This document shows positions 11,948 to 23,700 of a stretch of 64,000 nucleotides of DNA, piece after piece. The stretch comes from Emydura subglobosa (lineage: Eukaryota > Chordata > Testudines > Chelidae). Within the stretch, counting starts at the first letter, position 1. Each line of letters begins with the position of its first letter. Position numbers and translations under genes: made by a program. Location: NCBI GenBank assembly GCA_007922225.1, contig ML679966.1, positions 56,167,889 through 56,231,888 on the forward strand. Direction: 5' to 3'. The notes under the pieces were generated by a model, which ran no database searches, had not been told where the DNA came from, and worked only from the letters and a program-made list of their open reading frames with translations.

Positions 11948-13345
11948 GAATCATAGAAGATTAGGGTTGGAAGGGACCTCAGGAGGTCATCTAGTCCAAT
12001 CCCCTGCTCAAAGCAGGACCAACCCCAACTAAATCATCCCAGCCAGGGCTTTGTCAAGCCAGGCCTTAAAAACTTCTAAGGATGGAGACTCCACCACCTC
12101 CCTAAGTAACTCATTCCAGTGCTTCACCACCCTCCTAGTGAAAAACTTTTTCCTAATATCCAACCAAGTCCTTACCCACTGCAACTTGAGACCATTGCTT
12201 CTAGTTCTGTCATGTACCACCAATGAGAACAGCCTAGCTCCATCCTCCCTGGAACCCCTTTTCAGGTTCTTAAAGACTACTATTAAATCTCTCCCTCCCT
12301 CTCCCCCCATTCGTCTCTTCTTAAGACTAAACAAGCCTAGTTTTCTCAGCCTCTCCTCATAAATTATGTGCTCCAGTCCCCTAATCAATTTTGTTGCCCT
12401 CTACTGGACTCTTTCCAATTTGTCCACATCCCTTCTGTAATGGGGGGCCCAAAACTGGACACAGTACTCCATGAGGCCTCACCAGTGCCGAATAGAGGGG
12501 AATAATCACTTCCCTCAATATGCTGGCAATGCTCCTACTAATGCAGCCCATTACGCTGTTAGCGTTCTTGGCAACCAGGACACACTGCTGACTCAGATCC
12601 AGCTTCTTATCCACTGTAACCCCCAGGTCCTTTTCTGCAGAACTGCTGCCTAGCCAGGAGGTCTCCAGTCCGTAGCAGTGCATGGGATTCTTCCTTCCTA
12701 AGTGCAGGGCTCTGCAATTGCTCTTTTTGAACCTCATCAGATTTCTTTTGGCCCAATCCTCCAATTTGTCTAGGTCAGTCTGTATCCTATCCCTGCCCTC
12801 CAGCGTATCTGCCACTCCCCCCATCTTAATGTCATCTGCAAGCTTGGTGAGGGTGCAATCCACCCCATCCTCCAGATCATTAACGAAGATGTTGAACAAA
12901 ACCAGCCCCAGCACCAACCCCTGGGGGCACTCCTCTCATTACCGGCTGCCAATTAGACATTGAGCCATTGATCACTACCCATTAAGTCCAATGATTTAGC
13001 CAGCTTTCTATCCATATTATAATCCATTCATCCAACCCATACTTCTTTAACTTGCTGATAATACTGTTGGAGAACGTATCAAAAGTTTTGCAAAAGTCAA
13101 GATATATAACGTCCACCGCTTTCCCCACATTCACAGAGCCAGCACCTCATCATAGAAGGTAATCAGGTTGGTCAGACATGACTTGCTCTTGGTGAATCCA
13201 TGCTGATTGTTCCTGATCACCTTCCTCTCTTCCATGTGCCACAAAATGGGTTCCTTGAGGACTGTGTTCCATGATTTTTCCAGGGACTGAGGTGAGAAAC
13301 TGAGTGGAAAAGATCTCAGGGTAATCCCAGCACTCATAAATTTTC
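11948..13345 (-). mobile_element. CR1 LINE, 5'-truncated, with RT C-terminal half and 3' UTR
   Basis: Reading on the minus strand from 13345: the RT blocks TSVPGKIMEHS and QHGFTKSKSCLTNLI (13130-13345), then LFNIFVNDLEDGVDCTLTKL followed directly by ADDIKMGG (the catalytic F/YADD box as LADD) in an open frame of 178 codons (12381-12917). The conserved C-terminal end [20 protein letters not shown] starts a 119-codon frame (12029-12388). The 3' end at about 11948 shows the CR1 tail motif, 'agaatcatagaag' on the plus strand. Frameshifts separate the blocks and the 5' half is absent, so it is dead, but decay is mild. This is the youngest-looking LINE copy in the KLHL2 introns. Confidence 0.92.
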
Positions 13346-16300
13346 AATCTCCCATACCCTTATCTGTCTGCTGGAAGAGCCCTCTTCCCAGCCCCTGGCT
13401 GCTGCAACACTACATCTCTCACAGCTTTCAGGTCATCCTCTCCTTTGAAAATTCCAGTGCCTGCTAATGTTCAGTTTTCCACATCAGCAACATGAAACTG
13501 ACAATTATCCACAAGGCTCTTCTGAAGATAAGTAGTGAAAATGACCAGACTTTTCTTAATGGGTCTCTGCTGCTGCTACCTGAAAAGTCTCAGAGTAACA
13601 GCAGAGACAGCAAAGCTGTCTGAAGAACAGCATCACTTCTGTTTATATTTGGCAAGTGATCTCACAACCATAAAGGTAAAAACACTTAACTTTTAAAAGA
13701 CTATTTAAATTCTACAAAAATCGTTTATACCAGCCCCTTTGCTTGGTTGAGCTAGCCAGCAATGAGTAGGCAAGCAGATTTTCAAGCTATGCTATCGTCA
13801 GTAATGCCTACAGGCTGTGCTGCTATTTCCACAAAGCACACCAAACTACAGTTTCACTTTGTTATACAATATGTACCAGTCCTCATATGTTCACCTGAAC
13901 TACACAACTTTATTTCCTAACCTCAAAATTAGCAACAATCAAGCATGATTATTTGGCATTTAAATCACTTGGCAATAACAGTTCACTCTGATGCAAATAC
14001 TTTAAAATTTTACAATGTATTAAAGTGGAGATTAAATCGCTGCTTATAATTTGTCTTGTTTAAATTTTTGGCCAAATTAGGAGGGTCAAATTCAACATAA
14101 GATTTAGAGACTTGGAACTCTGATCTGTTTTTTCCATCGTATCTGCTAGGGTAGCTTTAAAAGCAAAAAGTTTTTAAAAAGACAGCACATACATGAGGAT
14201 AATGGCTATCTGAATTTAAGATTTAAACCTGTAATTCCAGATGCAATGCATTACCACAAAAAGGAAAGCAAAGCAACGTTTACTGTACTGTTCACGATTT
14301 CAGGTCTAGCAACATAATATTTTGGGCCAAACCACTAGAAAGACAAAAAGCATTGATCCACAAAGAAACAGAGAATCACCTATTGAAGAGAGATGTCAGC
14401 AGTATTATTTACGATTTCAAACCACTACCAACTTTAACACTTGCTACATTCTAGCAAACCATGAATTTAAAAAGTTTGTTTTACAGCTAACTTCCGGGAA
14501 GTGTCTTCAACAAACAGATACAATTCAAGTTAAAAGTTGCTTGGAGGTTAATTGGTAGATAGAAAAATTTTGCATCAATGTCCAAAAAGAACATCAATAG
14601 GAAGTAGTTCTTCCTTACATCTATCACTATATTACAAAACACCTAAATACAGCATCATTTGTATAACAAATATATCTATAGTGCATTTCTTTTAGAGTGA
14701 ATTTGAATTTTCCAATTTATATGCTGTACATATGGATCATCATTCAGAAATAAAAGCAAGCAATCAAAATGATACACTGAAACTACATGTATTAAGCAAT
14801 ATATATTGAACCAGAAGATAATTAACTGCAAGTAAACATTTACCCTTTTACTTCTCCAATTGCTTACAACACACATCCAAGTCAGCAACAGCTCTTCTAC
14901 CATAACTTCTCACATTCTAACACAATACACCACATTCTAAAACCTTTAAGACTGTTCCGAGTGCCTTTGAGGGTTTCCAGACACAACGACTAAGGTGGAG
15001 GGGTTGATTATACATGAACCATAAATCCCTAAGGATGTGATGAAACTGTCCCATTATAAGGTACAAAACAGCAGTGTCATAAGTTGGCTGTGATGTTGTA
15101 AAGACCACAATGAATTTTTAAAAAAAACCCTTACTATGCATCCTATTTTGGGGACTCTTTTACATACTTGAAATTACTTTAGATTTGTTTAGTGGTATCT
15201 CCAGCTGAGCTACAGTTGTTTCTGACAGTGACTCTAGTTGTTTCTAATGGTTCTGTATCTGGGGCATCTGAGAATATAGTGTAATAAGGAGGGTATGATG
15301 CATGCACATTCCAGTGTATACAGCTGGAGTGAACCTTAATGTAAGCATGGTGGAGGCATGTAGTTTGAATCTATACTGATGCTATAAAAGATCAGTTGTC
15401 CTGATTATCATGCTTAACTAAATAGGGTGAAAATAATGTAGTTGGCTGAATCAAAGGAATGGTCAAACTCAAACTACCTTTACTCTGCCTATCCTATTCA
15501 TGCAACCCTCCCCATTTGACTCAGATAATCCTTGCTCCTCCTGAAATTCCAGGACTATTATAGCTATACTTTGGCTCATCCTGAGGAGTAGCTAAAGTTG
15601 AATAATTCATGGACAATATATAACCTCACTTGCATGTCAGATTATAACACACATGATGATGCAGGATCTCTCACATCAACCAATGCCTGCAGTGGGTTTT
15701 TTTCTTTTTTTTAAAAGGAGTCTATATCTGTATGGAGGTATGCAACACATTTAGTGAATACCAGCAAACAACAGATGGAAGAGACAGTTGTCATTTCTAA
15801 CATCATATGTCCAAGTCTTGACCTGTCAGATCTTGGAAGAGCAGAAAGTGCTGCCACATACACTGAAGTAGGTTTCATAAGTATAATCACTTCCACTATC
15901 CCCTATGCACCAACCCATCATAGTTAATTCCTTCTTTCCTCCATCTCCTGCTAACTCCTCTAAAATCTGGCCTCCTAAAAGCAGCAAAAGCTGCAAGATT
16001 TGTTAAAGACAGGCCATTTTTTGGAAGGCAATTTGGAAAAGCACAAATTTACCATAACTTACAAAGAAAGGAACAGCAGGTTGTATTTTTCCCATTTATG
16101 CATATCAGTGTGATGGGGAGAAGGTGCCTATAGCAATTTTTTGGTCAACTGCCTAGATAAATGGCAAATCCTGGGTTTTACAGAGGAAGGTGGGTGAGGT
16201 TATACACTCCAAACCATGGGTATAAAGTAGTGTGTGCACAAAAGGGATACCTTCAGGACAAAGAAAACACATGTTAGTTCCAAAAGTAAAATTACTGCAC

Positions 16301-17516
16301 CAGGGAGGAAAAGGGGTTTGCAAGGACCATGGGCAGGGAAAGAGTTACACATCTATACATAATACTATGGTTCAATCACTGGAACAGTCGTGCTTCAAAT
16401 CTGAGGAAGTTTGGGACTGTGGAACTGGTAACGTTGTGTAAAATATTTAGAAGCAGAAAATACACATACCTACGTAAACCCACTCATGTAAATGCTTACT
16501 GCTTAGCAACCCTGGTTTTTAAAAAAGCCATCACATGCCCTGAACACTGTAGAAATATCTTAGTGTAATGATACATCTCAGTACATGCTTTAACAGGTGT
16601 ACATGCATATGTACAGAGCTGGCAGGCAGATTTCTCAAGTATGGATGACATTTTAATTGTTTTATTGAATTGCACAGCAAAACCATTCTTCATAAAACAG
16701 ATGCTATAAAAACGTCCATAGGTAATGCAAAAGTGACAGAATCTCACTCAAAATGAGAGAGATCTAACAGGATGGTTACATATTTGCCATGAAGGCTTCC
16801 TTAATGAGGGTGCTATTACCCTCTTTGGAGACAGATTTGAAAGGCATTCCTTCGCATCTCCTCTCCTGGTTTTAAGGGATGGGAATGCATTTTACCATGT
16901 TTTCTGCTCACGATTTTAACTCTTTTTCGCAATCTCCCTCATTCACCTACCCCTGCTTGCGACAGTCCTTAAGAATTATTTATGAAACCTTGCCAGGCGT
17001 GGGGCTGCACAAGGTACAACGAGACACTCCGTCCCCTACACACCTTCCAGTACTAGTGCAAAGCAAGAAGTATTTTTAAAATCCTGCCGACCCCTTGCCC
17101 ACTACTATCTTTTACCTGTTGGGTGCGCCCGTTTTGAGACCAATCCCGCTAACACGGGCGGGGAGGGAGCGGGGGATAGACAGCAGCATTAAGACGATCA
17201 AGCAGAGCTGCTGCTGTAGCTCTCGCCAGGCTTTAACGTGTCCTATCGCCAACAGGGCAGAGGGGACCCAGAGCTGGCTGGTGGGAGAGGCGCATTCTGC
17301 CGGCGTCCGGAGCTCCCCTGCCAGGATCCGGCTGACACGAGAGACGGGAGCAGGGGGACAAGCCCGGGCACCAGGAGGGGGACCCCGCACCACAGCTGCC
17401 GCCTCCCCCCGGGCAGGGGATGCCGGAGACCAGCCGGGGGGAGAGGAAGAGGAAGGATCTGCTTCCCAGCCCGGAGGCCGGGGGGGGAGGGGGAGACACC
17501 CCCCCCGGGGATTTCC

Positions 17517-17524
17517 CCACGTCA
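17517..17524 (-). promoter_or_regulatory. TGACGTGG motif (CRE/UPRE-like) in first intron
   Basis: Minus-strand TGACGTGG, a sequence bound by ATF/XBP1-type bZIP factors, lies about 65 nt inside KLHL2 intron 1 and within the CpG island. This is a motif match only. Confidence 0.3.
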
Positions 17525-17589
17525 TCAGCAGGACTCGCCCGGGGCATCCCCGAGCCCCCCCCCTCCCGCGCCGCCTCGCCCGCACTCAC

Positions 17590-17615
17590 ACCGGCGGCAG
17601 CAGCAGCATCTCCAT
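17590..17615 (-). CDS. KLHL2: KLHL2 exon 1, start codon
   Basis: The minus strand reads ATG GAG ATG CTG CTG CTG CCG CCG GT, then the strong donor GTGAGT. This gives MEMLLLPP plus the first two bases of Val, which exon 2 completes. The human protein starts similarly (METPPLPP, from memory) and has the same length to this junction. The first ATG has G at -3 and G at +4, a good initiation context. A second in-frame ATG follows two codons later. The reading frame stays open upstream to an ATG at about 17900, but the canonical start fits the family length exactly. Confidence 0.9.
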
Positions 17616-17834
17616 CGCGGCTCGGCGCAGGCTTCCTCCCTCCTCAGCACGCAGGCACCGCCCGCCGCCGCCCGCACCATTCCAGCCGCGCGCGCCGGGA
17701 CCCCCCGCGCCGCCCGCTCCTCTCCCCTCCCGGCGCCCCCCGACCGCCGCCCAGGAGCAGCCGAGCTCCCATCCGCCTGCCAGAGCCGGGCTGCCCGCCC
17801 TGCCCCTGCCCCTGCCGGACGCCAAGCTCAGCCC

Positions 17835-17842
17835 ACTTCCGG
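17835..17842 (-). promoter_or_regulatory. ETS/GABP-type site
   Basis: CCGGAAGT on the minus strand, about 220 bp upstream of the KLHL2 start codon. This is the consensus for ETS/GABP factors, common near starts of CpG-island promoters. Confidence 0.5.
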
Positions 17843-17973
17843 CTTCCAGCCAGCAGGAGGAGGGCGGCGTCGGCGTCGGCGGCGCAACGTCAGCGCGCAT
17901 CCTCGAAGTGAGCTGGCCGGGCGGGGAGCGCGCGCTCGCAAGCTTCGCGCCCTCCCCCCGTGGCGTGTCCCGG

Positions 17974-17978
17974 CCAAT
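17974..17978 (+). promoter_or_regulatory. CCAAT box
   Basis: GGCCAATCG, a good NF-Y type core, lies about 360 bp upstream of the KLHL2 start codon at the distal side of the CpG island. Confidence 0.45.
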
Positions 17979-18239
17979 CGCCGGAGGAGCTGGGGCACGT
18001 GGCCGGCCGGCCGGCCTGGGGGCGCGAGGGCCTGGGTTCTACGGGGGACGGGGCGCAGTGCGGAGCCAGGGGCGCTGTGCGGGGGAGGTGTACAGGCGGG
18101 CGTGGATTTGCAGCGGGCCCCCACCAAGCCTTCGTTCATTGCTTGGCCGCTGGCAGGCTCAGCCCTGAAGGCAAAAACCTCCGGCAACAAAAGCTAACAG
18201 GTCTCCACTTTCCCAGGATCCTTCCCTCGGGTACCTGGG

Positions 18240-18706
18240 CTGTTGGACTAGGCTCCAGTTCCAGATGGATGTTGCTAAATTGGCCAGGGGTCAGAGAAGA
18301 GCCTTGAGAATGATTAAAGGATTCACAAAACATGCGGCCCAATGACAGACTCGTGCTAATTTGCTTACCATTACATAGTCTACAAGTGTACAAGGAATAG
18401 CTATAAAATAAGGGGCTCCTCACTCTAGCAGAGACAGGTGTAACGCAGTCCCATGGCTTGAATTTGAAGCTACACAGACTCAGAGCGGCAATAAGGTGTA
18501 CCTTTTTAATAGTAATTAACCATTGGAACAATTGATCAGGGGACACAATCATTGACAATTTTTAAATGAAGATGAAATGTTTTATCTAAAATTTAAGATT
18601 TAGGAATTATTCTGGAGCAGTTCTATGGCCGGTATATACAGAAGGTCAAACTAGATGATTCCGTGATCCCTTCTGGCCTTGGAATCTATGATTCCTTCTG
18701 AGGGGC
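18240..18706 (+). mobile_element. CR1 LINE 3' end
   Basis: The plus strand carries the CR1 3' UTR: 'taattaaccattggaacaat', then 'gacaatttttaaatgaagat', then 'cccttctggccttggaatct', ending at the tail motif 'tctatgattcc' near 18705. No coding part remains. It lies just upstream of the KLHL2 CpG island. Confidence 0.88.
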
Positions 18707-19019
18707 ATCTCCAAAAGGTGGGTATTATCCCCATTTAAAAAGAGTCATGATTTTTCAAGTTTCAACTATAATAAATAAGTATATTCCAAGGGAACATAAA
18801 TGAACAGCACAACTAATTTATCTGAACAATTACATATAATAAACATAACCAGCAACAATTAAGGTCACTAAGGATTTTTAGGGAGACAAATCTCACAGAA
18901 GAGAATTTTAAAATTAGCAAGATTCATCATTAACCACATTTTAAATCTAAAAATTTATACGTATTATGGGACAACAGCAGGCCTTCAATAGTTAAGACTG
19001 CACCTGAGTTCACATTATA
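18707..19019. other. Intergenic, nothing recognised
   Basis: AT-rich sequence between a CR1 3' end and a GC-rich block. No ORF, exon or repeat recognised. Confidence 0.6.
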
Positions 19020-19385
19020 CCAGTGGCACCAGCTTGGAAGGGGCGGCCTCACCCCTCTGGCATGTGAGGGGGAGGACAGGCCAGGCAGGACCTTTATGAC
19101 ACACCGGGGAAGGTGCAGGAGCGGAAGCGGGATCAGTTGCTCCTCAGCCTCCTGCGCGCCTCAGCCCATCGTGAAGGGCTGACTTGGCGCTCAGCCCCCC
19201 CAGGCCAGGGGGTGGGGGGGTGAGGCCTCCCCTTCTGAGCCGGCGCCGAGCTGCAGGGCTGGAGTGGTGGATAAGTGCGGGGCGCCAGACAAGCCCTTCA
19301 TGATGGGCGGAAGGTGCAGGAGGCTGAGGGACGGCTGCTCCTGCACCCCCCACCCCCTGCCCACATCATGAAGGGCCATCTGATA
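19020..19385. repeat. GC-rich unclassified block
   Basis: About 365 bp that is markedly richer in G+C than both flanks. 'catgatgggcgg'/'catcatgaagggcc'-like words occur repeatedly in both directions (19170, 19303, 19367), which suggests an inverted or tandem internal structure. Short open frames are incidental. It abuts the 3' side of a LINE. I cannot assign it to a named family. Confidence 0.45.
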
Positions 19386-20940
19386 TCTCCCCTTAAAGTA
19401 TATCCTTAGGTATGTGTTTGTCTTTCAACCTGCTCAGAGGACTCCGCCAGAACAGTCATCTTTGCTTGAGAAGGGCTATTGCACTTGGTACATTTGCCCT
19501 TTGAAAAACCTCTGTGTTGGTATCTATCTTGTCATTTGATGTTGAGTATATAGTGTAAACAGCGTAAGCGGAAACAGTTTAATCTTTACTCCCGATGAGC
19601 GTAAGTTGTCCATGTTTCCTCACCATATATGAGAGTGCTGAGGAAGTAAGCTTGGTACACTAATATTTTGGTTTTGATGGTAAGCTTTGAGTTGTTCCAC
19701 ACTCTTTTGGTTACTCTACTCAAGGTGGCAGCCTTTCCAATGCGAGCATTTAGTTCCTCATCCAATGAGAGGTTGGTAGTTACTGTAGAACCTAAATAGC
19801 TGAGCTTTTGGACTACTTCTAACTGGTTTGCATTTAAGGTGATTAAAGGATCTTGTGAAATCCACTATCCTAATATAACTGTTTTCTTAATGCTGATGGT
19901 GAGAGCAGATGTCTGACAAGCACTTGAGTCCATGAGTTCCTGTACATCGTCATCGTGGGTTATAAGGACAGCATCATCAGCGAATAGAAGTTCCCTGATT
20001 AACACCTTTTTTACTTTAGTTTCCCTTAAATCCTGAGAAATTGAAGAGTTTCCCGTCTGATCTTGTGTGGTGATACACTCCATCTTTCAAGATTGATGGA
20101 CATCCTATCTTTTCTAGTATTGCAAATAGACCTGCTCTGCTGACTGTGTCAAATGCTTTGGTTAGGTCCACAAAGGCTAAGTACAATGATCAGTTTTGCT
20201 TTCTTGAAGTTGATGCAGAGAAAATATCATACCTATAGTTGATCTTTCAGCCCTGATTTTGCACTGTGATATAGGTGCACTAAGATGACTTTTGCTGAAG
20301 TTTTTCCTGCTACACTTTGTAGCGAGATACCCATATAGCTGTTACAATTGCCTTTTTCACCTTTGTTTTTATACAGAGTGATGATGTTTGTGTCACACAT
20401 CTCTTGTGGCACCTCACCCTCTTTCCAGCATTTAAGTAGCAACTGATAGAGATATGGTAGTAGGCTTTCTTTCCCACACTTAAGAATTTCTCGCTGGGAT
20501 ACCATCTGTTCCAGGAGCCTTGCCACTTGATAGCAAATCAATGGCCTTGCTTAGCTCTTCTACAGTGGGCTCCACATCTAGCTCTGGCATGACCTGCGAA
20601 GGTGGTATTTGATCCAGTGATTCACTGGTGATGTTCCTTTCTTGCGCATATAGCTCTGAATAATGTTCAACCCAACGAGACAGCTGCTTACTTTTATCTA
20701 ATAATTTCACCACTTTGCGATTTAAGAGGGGCAGCCTTATTGACAGTGGAGCCTAGAGCTTTCTTTAGGCCATCATACATGACTGAGATTTCCTGTATCT
20801 GAAGCTGTCTGTATCTCTTCACCGAGCTTAGTCCAGTAATGATTTGCACAGTGTCTGCTTGTTTGCTGTACCTTAGTTTTCCATTCCGAAATCTCACTTT
20901 GGTGCTCCCTCTGTTGGCTTTTTATTGTGTTCCAGATAAG
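19386..20940 (-). mobile_element. LINE 'A', reverse-transcriptase half
   Basis: Minus-strand translation, in order: DKSKQLSRWVEHYSELYAQE and SSGKAPGTDGIP (20480-20713), YKNKGEKGNCNSYMGISL (20300-20360), LFADDAVLITH with the catalytic ADD (about 19965-20000), and then a C-terminal YLGSTVTTNLSLDEELNARI block (19740-19790). This is the RT and C-terminal part of an APE-type non-LTR retrotransposon. Several frameshifts and a missing piece between the RT blocks make it inactive. The endonuclease half continues at 22105-23700, beyond an inserted LTR. Confidence 0.88.
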
Positions 20941-21336
20941 CTGTGTGTAACATGTCCGTGCCTAGGGTAGCCACTTGAAAATGCTAAGGTCAGGGCAGGT
21001 TGTAAAAGGAGAACAGATTCTCCCAACACTGGTGGGTGACACTGAAGTCAGACTTCCCAACCAGCCATGAATAGTGCTTTCTGATTCCCCACACTGGTTA
21101 TCAAGAGCCAAAATAAAAATATACACAGCCCCTTTCACTGCATTTCAGTCTCTGGCTCCCAATCAGCCACTAGGTCCAGTAAAGAGACCAGTTATTTAAA
21201 CTCTATGCTAAAATGGTTTCTCCTGACCCCAAAGGGTCAGCCACAGGACCAGATCAATATAAGTTTGGATCTTACCCAAAATACCACGCTGCCAGCCAAT
21301 CCTTTACTAGCTAAAGCTAAATGTTTATTATAAAAA

Positions 21337-21352
21337 GAAAGAAAGAAAGAAA
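21337..21352. repeat. (GAAA)n microsatellite
   Basis: Four GAAA units in the solo LTR, beside its polyadenylation signal. Confidence 0.85.
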
Positions 21353-21586
21353 CAATAAGAGAAATGTTAAAGGATTAAAGCAATCACATACATACAAATA
21401 ACTGGAAAGTCCATATATATCAGGTTTCTAGTAGAATTGTGGAGTTTCCAGGCTTGTATAGTCCCTTTGGTGTACATCCAGTACATAGATGGGTCTCAGT
21501 CCTTTGTTTCAAAGCTTCAATTCAGTTGTAGATGAGTTGATCCACAGGTAGACTGAAGACAAAATGGATGTGGTGCAGCCGTTTTA

Positions 21587-21783
21587 AGACCTTTGCATGC
21601 CCTAGGCACACTTGCCTTCGTAAGCCCCCTGACCGAAATAACTAATTTGATTTTAAGCTATTAATAAATAGGGTTTTAAATAAAAATAAAAAATTATATA
21701 TACAAAAAAATTTCATAGGCCCTGAAAATTTTGTAGGCCCTAGGCACTGTGTCTATTGTGCCTAATTGATAATACAGCCCTGG
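21587..21783. mobile_element. Unclassified insert within the solo LTR
   Basis: AT-rich 197-bp segment flanked by imperfect direct repeats: 'gtgcagccgtttta' on the left and 'gtgcagctgcctttta' on the right. It contains 'gccctaggcac' twice (about 21600 and 21728). The flanking repeats may be a target-site duplication of a retroposed sequence, or a tandem duplication. Family unknown. Confidence 0.4.
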
Positions 21784-22104
21784 GTGCAGCTGCCTTTTAT
21801 GTCCTTTGGCCTTTGCCATGCTGCTTGTGGAAATTTACAGGAATAAGATGGAGTCCAGAGTCACATGAGTCAGTCCTGGTGACTCATCAGGTACATCCCT
21901 GGCTTTTCCCCCTGGGCCCATTGTACCTGTGAATTTCTTTAATGGGCCATTAAGCAGGCTCGTGCTGCAACCACCTCGTCTGGGGTGTCGCCCAGACACA
22001 GCACAATTTGTAATACAGATATATCAACCATATCCATAACTTCCATTACAGATATAACACATGAACATAAACATCATCATCTTACTTAGCACATTACAGC
22101 CTTT

Positions 22105-23700
22105 CTAACAGTACCTGACATGGCATATCTCACATGAATTATTATGATTCTGATGTATTGATGTTAAACAACATAATAAATGCCAGCCAGCATGACACTG
22201 TGTTCTTACTATTAGTAAAAGGTAATAGTTCCACTTCATTTTCTTCAAATCAGTCTGATTATCTCTTTCCCCCAAATGTAGATAAAGTGGTTTCATGGAT
22301 TGTTGTTCTTAAATCTTCTCAAGATTCCTCTGCCTTCTCTGGTAGTGACTTCCCATGCATCCTGAATTCAAAAGCCTTCACAAACGCCTGGCGTTTCCTC
22401 TGGATGTTAGAAGCATTGATTTGGGGCTTGCTCCCAAATTTTGCTCTATATAGTTTTTTAGCTGTAATCCTCACTTTGCTAATGATCAAAGAGTTGTCAG
22501 TGTCACAGTCAGCACTGTGAAACATGCAAGTGTTATGCACTGAAGGTAGGTCTTTCCTCCTGTCAGTGACAAGGTCTAATTGATGCCAGTGGCCTGATCG
22601 TGGATATAGCCATGACATTCTGTAGCAATCTTTCCTGCAAAATATGAATTGGTAATGCACATTTGGTTTTAGGCGCAGAATTCAAGAAGTCGTTCTCATT
22701 CATCTTGCCAACGCCAAAATATCCTAGGCAATCTGGCCGATTCTTGCATTGAAGTCACCAAGGAGGAAAAGTTACTCAGTTGATGGTATTCTTTTGATAA
22801 CTAGATACAAAGAATCATAAAATGTATTCTCCTCCTTGGGCCTAGATTTGAGTGTTGGTAGATAAGCACTAATGATGTTCACAAAGCAAATAATCGTTTG
22901 AAATTTAAATGAGATAATGCTCTCTGACTTCCCAATAGGTCTTTCTAGGAGCTTTAACCACTTATTTCTCAGAGTGAAAATGACATCATGCAGACAATTT
23001 TCTTCGCTGCTTTCACCCTGCAAAAAGAAGGTATAATTAGCCTCTTGAACAGAACCAGCATCTGCAAGTCTTGTTTCCTGAAGTGCTGCAATGTCAACAT
23101 TGAGTTTGTATAGCTCACAGTCTACTGAAGCTGATTTTCATATGCTGCTTGTGTATTGTAGGTCATCATCGTCTGTCAGTCTCGGGCCATGGTCCTAACA
23201 TTCCAGTTTCCAAGCCAGAAAGTTCTTAGTTTCTTATTTTTTTTCAGCTGAACCTGTATCTGCCACCTTCTGTGTTGTGTCCATGCTGCCAGAAAGGATG
23301 GAGTGTCCTCTCCATATAATATGGCTGCAATAGCATGGGCAAATATTATGGAGGCACTGCTTTGCCCATGTGTCAGCATCTCCCTCTCGGTTTCACTGGT
23401 TTGGACCAAAGGAGGGGCAGAAGTCAATACATTTGGAACCAGCTATGCTGCAGGAGCTGCCAGTGCAGAGGAGACTTTCCATCTGCCTACCTTCAGGGCT
23501 CCACTCCTAGATTGGTTATCAGCTATGGTTGAAAGGCCAATCTGTCCTGTGTGGATGCTGTTGGCAAATACACTAAGTGAACTTGCTCATCCGCCTTTTG
23601 ACGGCATTTCCTCCATCAGGGGTTCCACTACCCTCCTCAGGCACTCCTCTGCCCAAAGCCGTTGGTGTTTCCTGAATGTTTTGGGTTAATTAACTGCCAC
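22105..23700 (-). mobile_element. LINE 'A', AP-endonuclease half
   Basis: The minus strand encodes an exonuclease-endonuclease-phosphatase domain in pieces. LGNWNVRTMARD lies near 23180-23215, DIAALQETRLADAG (catalytic Glu of QET) at about 23050-23095, LLGDFNARIGQIA at about 22730-22770, and HSADCDTDNSLI (the S-D-H motif with His replaced by Asn) at about 22475-22515. Stops after GDFNARIGQIA and at other points make it dead. It belongs to the RT half at 19386-20940, and together they formed a full-length element of about 3 kb before the LTR entered. The 5' limit is uncertain. Confidence 0.85.

Larger units (their letters stand above)
11381..17589. other. KLHL2 intron 1
   Basis: First intron, starting at the donor GT|GTGAGT beside the CpG island. 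A 1.4 kb CR1 LINE sits at 11948-13345, in the same orientation as the gene. An 18-bp motif, 'ctcatcaactcaatgtag', is repeated in tandem near 11817-11856. The rest, 13346-17095, is AT-rich single-copy-looking DNA with no recognised exon or repeat. Confidence 0.8.
1..17700 (-). other. KLHL2: KLHL2 gene, 5' part (exons 1-4 and introns 1-3)
   Basis: This is the 5' third of the gene for Kelch-like protein 2 (Mayven), a BTB-BACK-Kelch adaptor. The family bridges substrates to Cullin-3 ubiquitin ligases, and KLHL2 also binds actin. Four minus-strand exons with GT/AG ends join in phase (26+126+107+122 = 381 nt, 127 codons). From memory of the human protein the join is co-linear without gaps through the BTB core. 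It is distinguished from KLHL3 by the residues VRIKEVDGWTLRMLIDYVYT, where KLHL3 reads differently. The start is in a CpG island. The BACK and Kelch exons must lie left of base 1. The transcript start is not determined, so the right limit is approximate. Confidence 0.93.
17095..18135. promoter_or_regulatory. KLHL2: CpG island promoter of KLHL2
   Basis: Sharp change from AT-rich flanks to about 1 kb of very GC- and CpG-rich sequence, surrounding KLHL2 exon 1. Candidate elements are an ETS/GABP site at 17835-17842, a CRE-like half site at 17888-17892 and a CCAAT box at 17974-17978. GC boxes also occur (for example GGGCGGGG near 17920). All lie upstream of the minus-strand start codon. No TATA box is evident, which is usual for this promoter class. 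Several long open frames on both strands here reflect the lack of A/T-rich stops rather than genes. Confidence 0.88.
20941..22104 (-). mobile_element. Solo LTR of an endogenous retrovirus, inserted in LINE A
   Basis: This 1.16 kb non-coding block separates two halves of one LINE. Its minus strand has the layout of a retroviral LTR: an ATAAAAGG TATA-like box (21793-21800), followed about 470 bp later by AATAAA (21324-21329). It has no gag, pol or env, so it is a solo LTR left by recombination, or a non-autonomous element. A roughly 200-bp insert at 21587-21783 interrupts it. Exact ends are uncertain (candidates start TGTGTAAC at about 20943 and end ...CACA or ...GACA near 22110), and no clear target duplication was found. 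Confidence 0.65.

Noticed and set aside
12051..12963. Plus-strand open frames of 60-103 codons
   Set aside because: They are antisense shadows of the CR1 RT and C-terminal coding sequence on the minus strand.
17095..18307. Open frames of 104-357 codons on both strands across the CpG island
   Set aside because: GC-rich composition removes stop codons. The translations are low-complexity Pro/Arg/Ala/Gly and overlap in several frames. Only the 26-nt KLHL2 exon 1 is supported.
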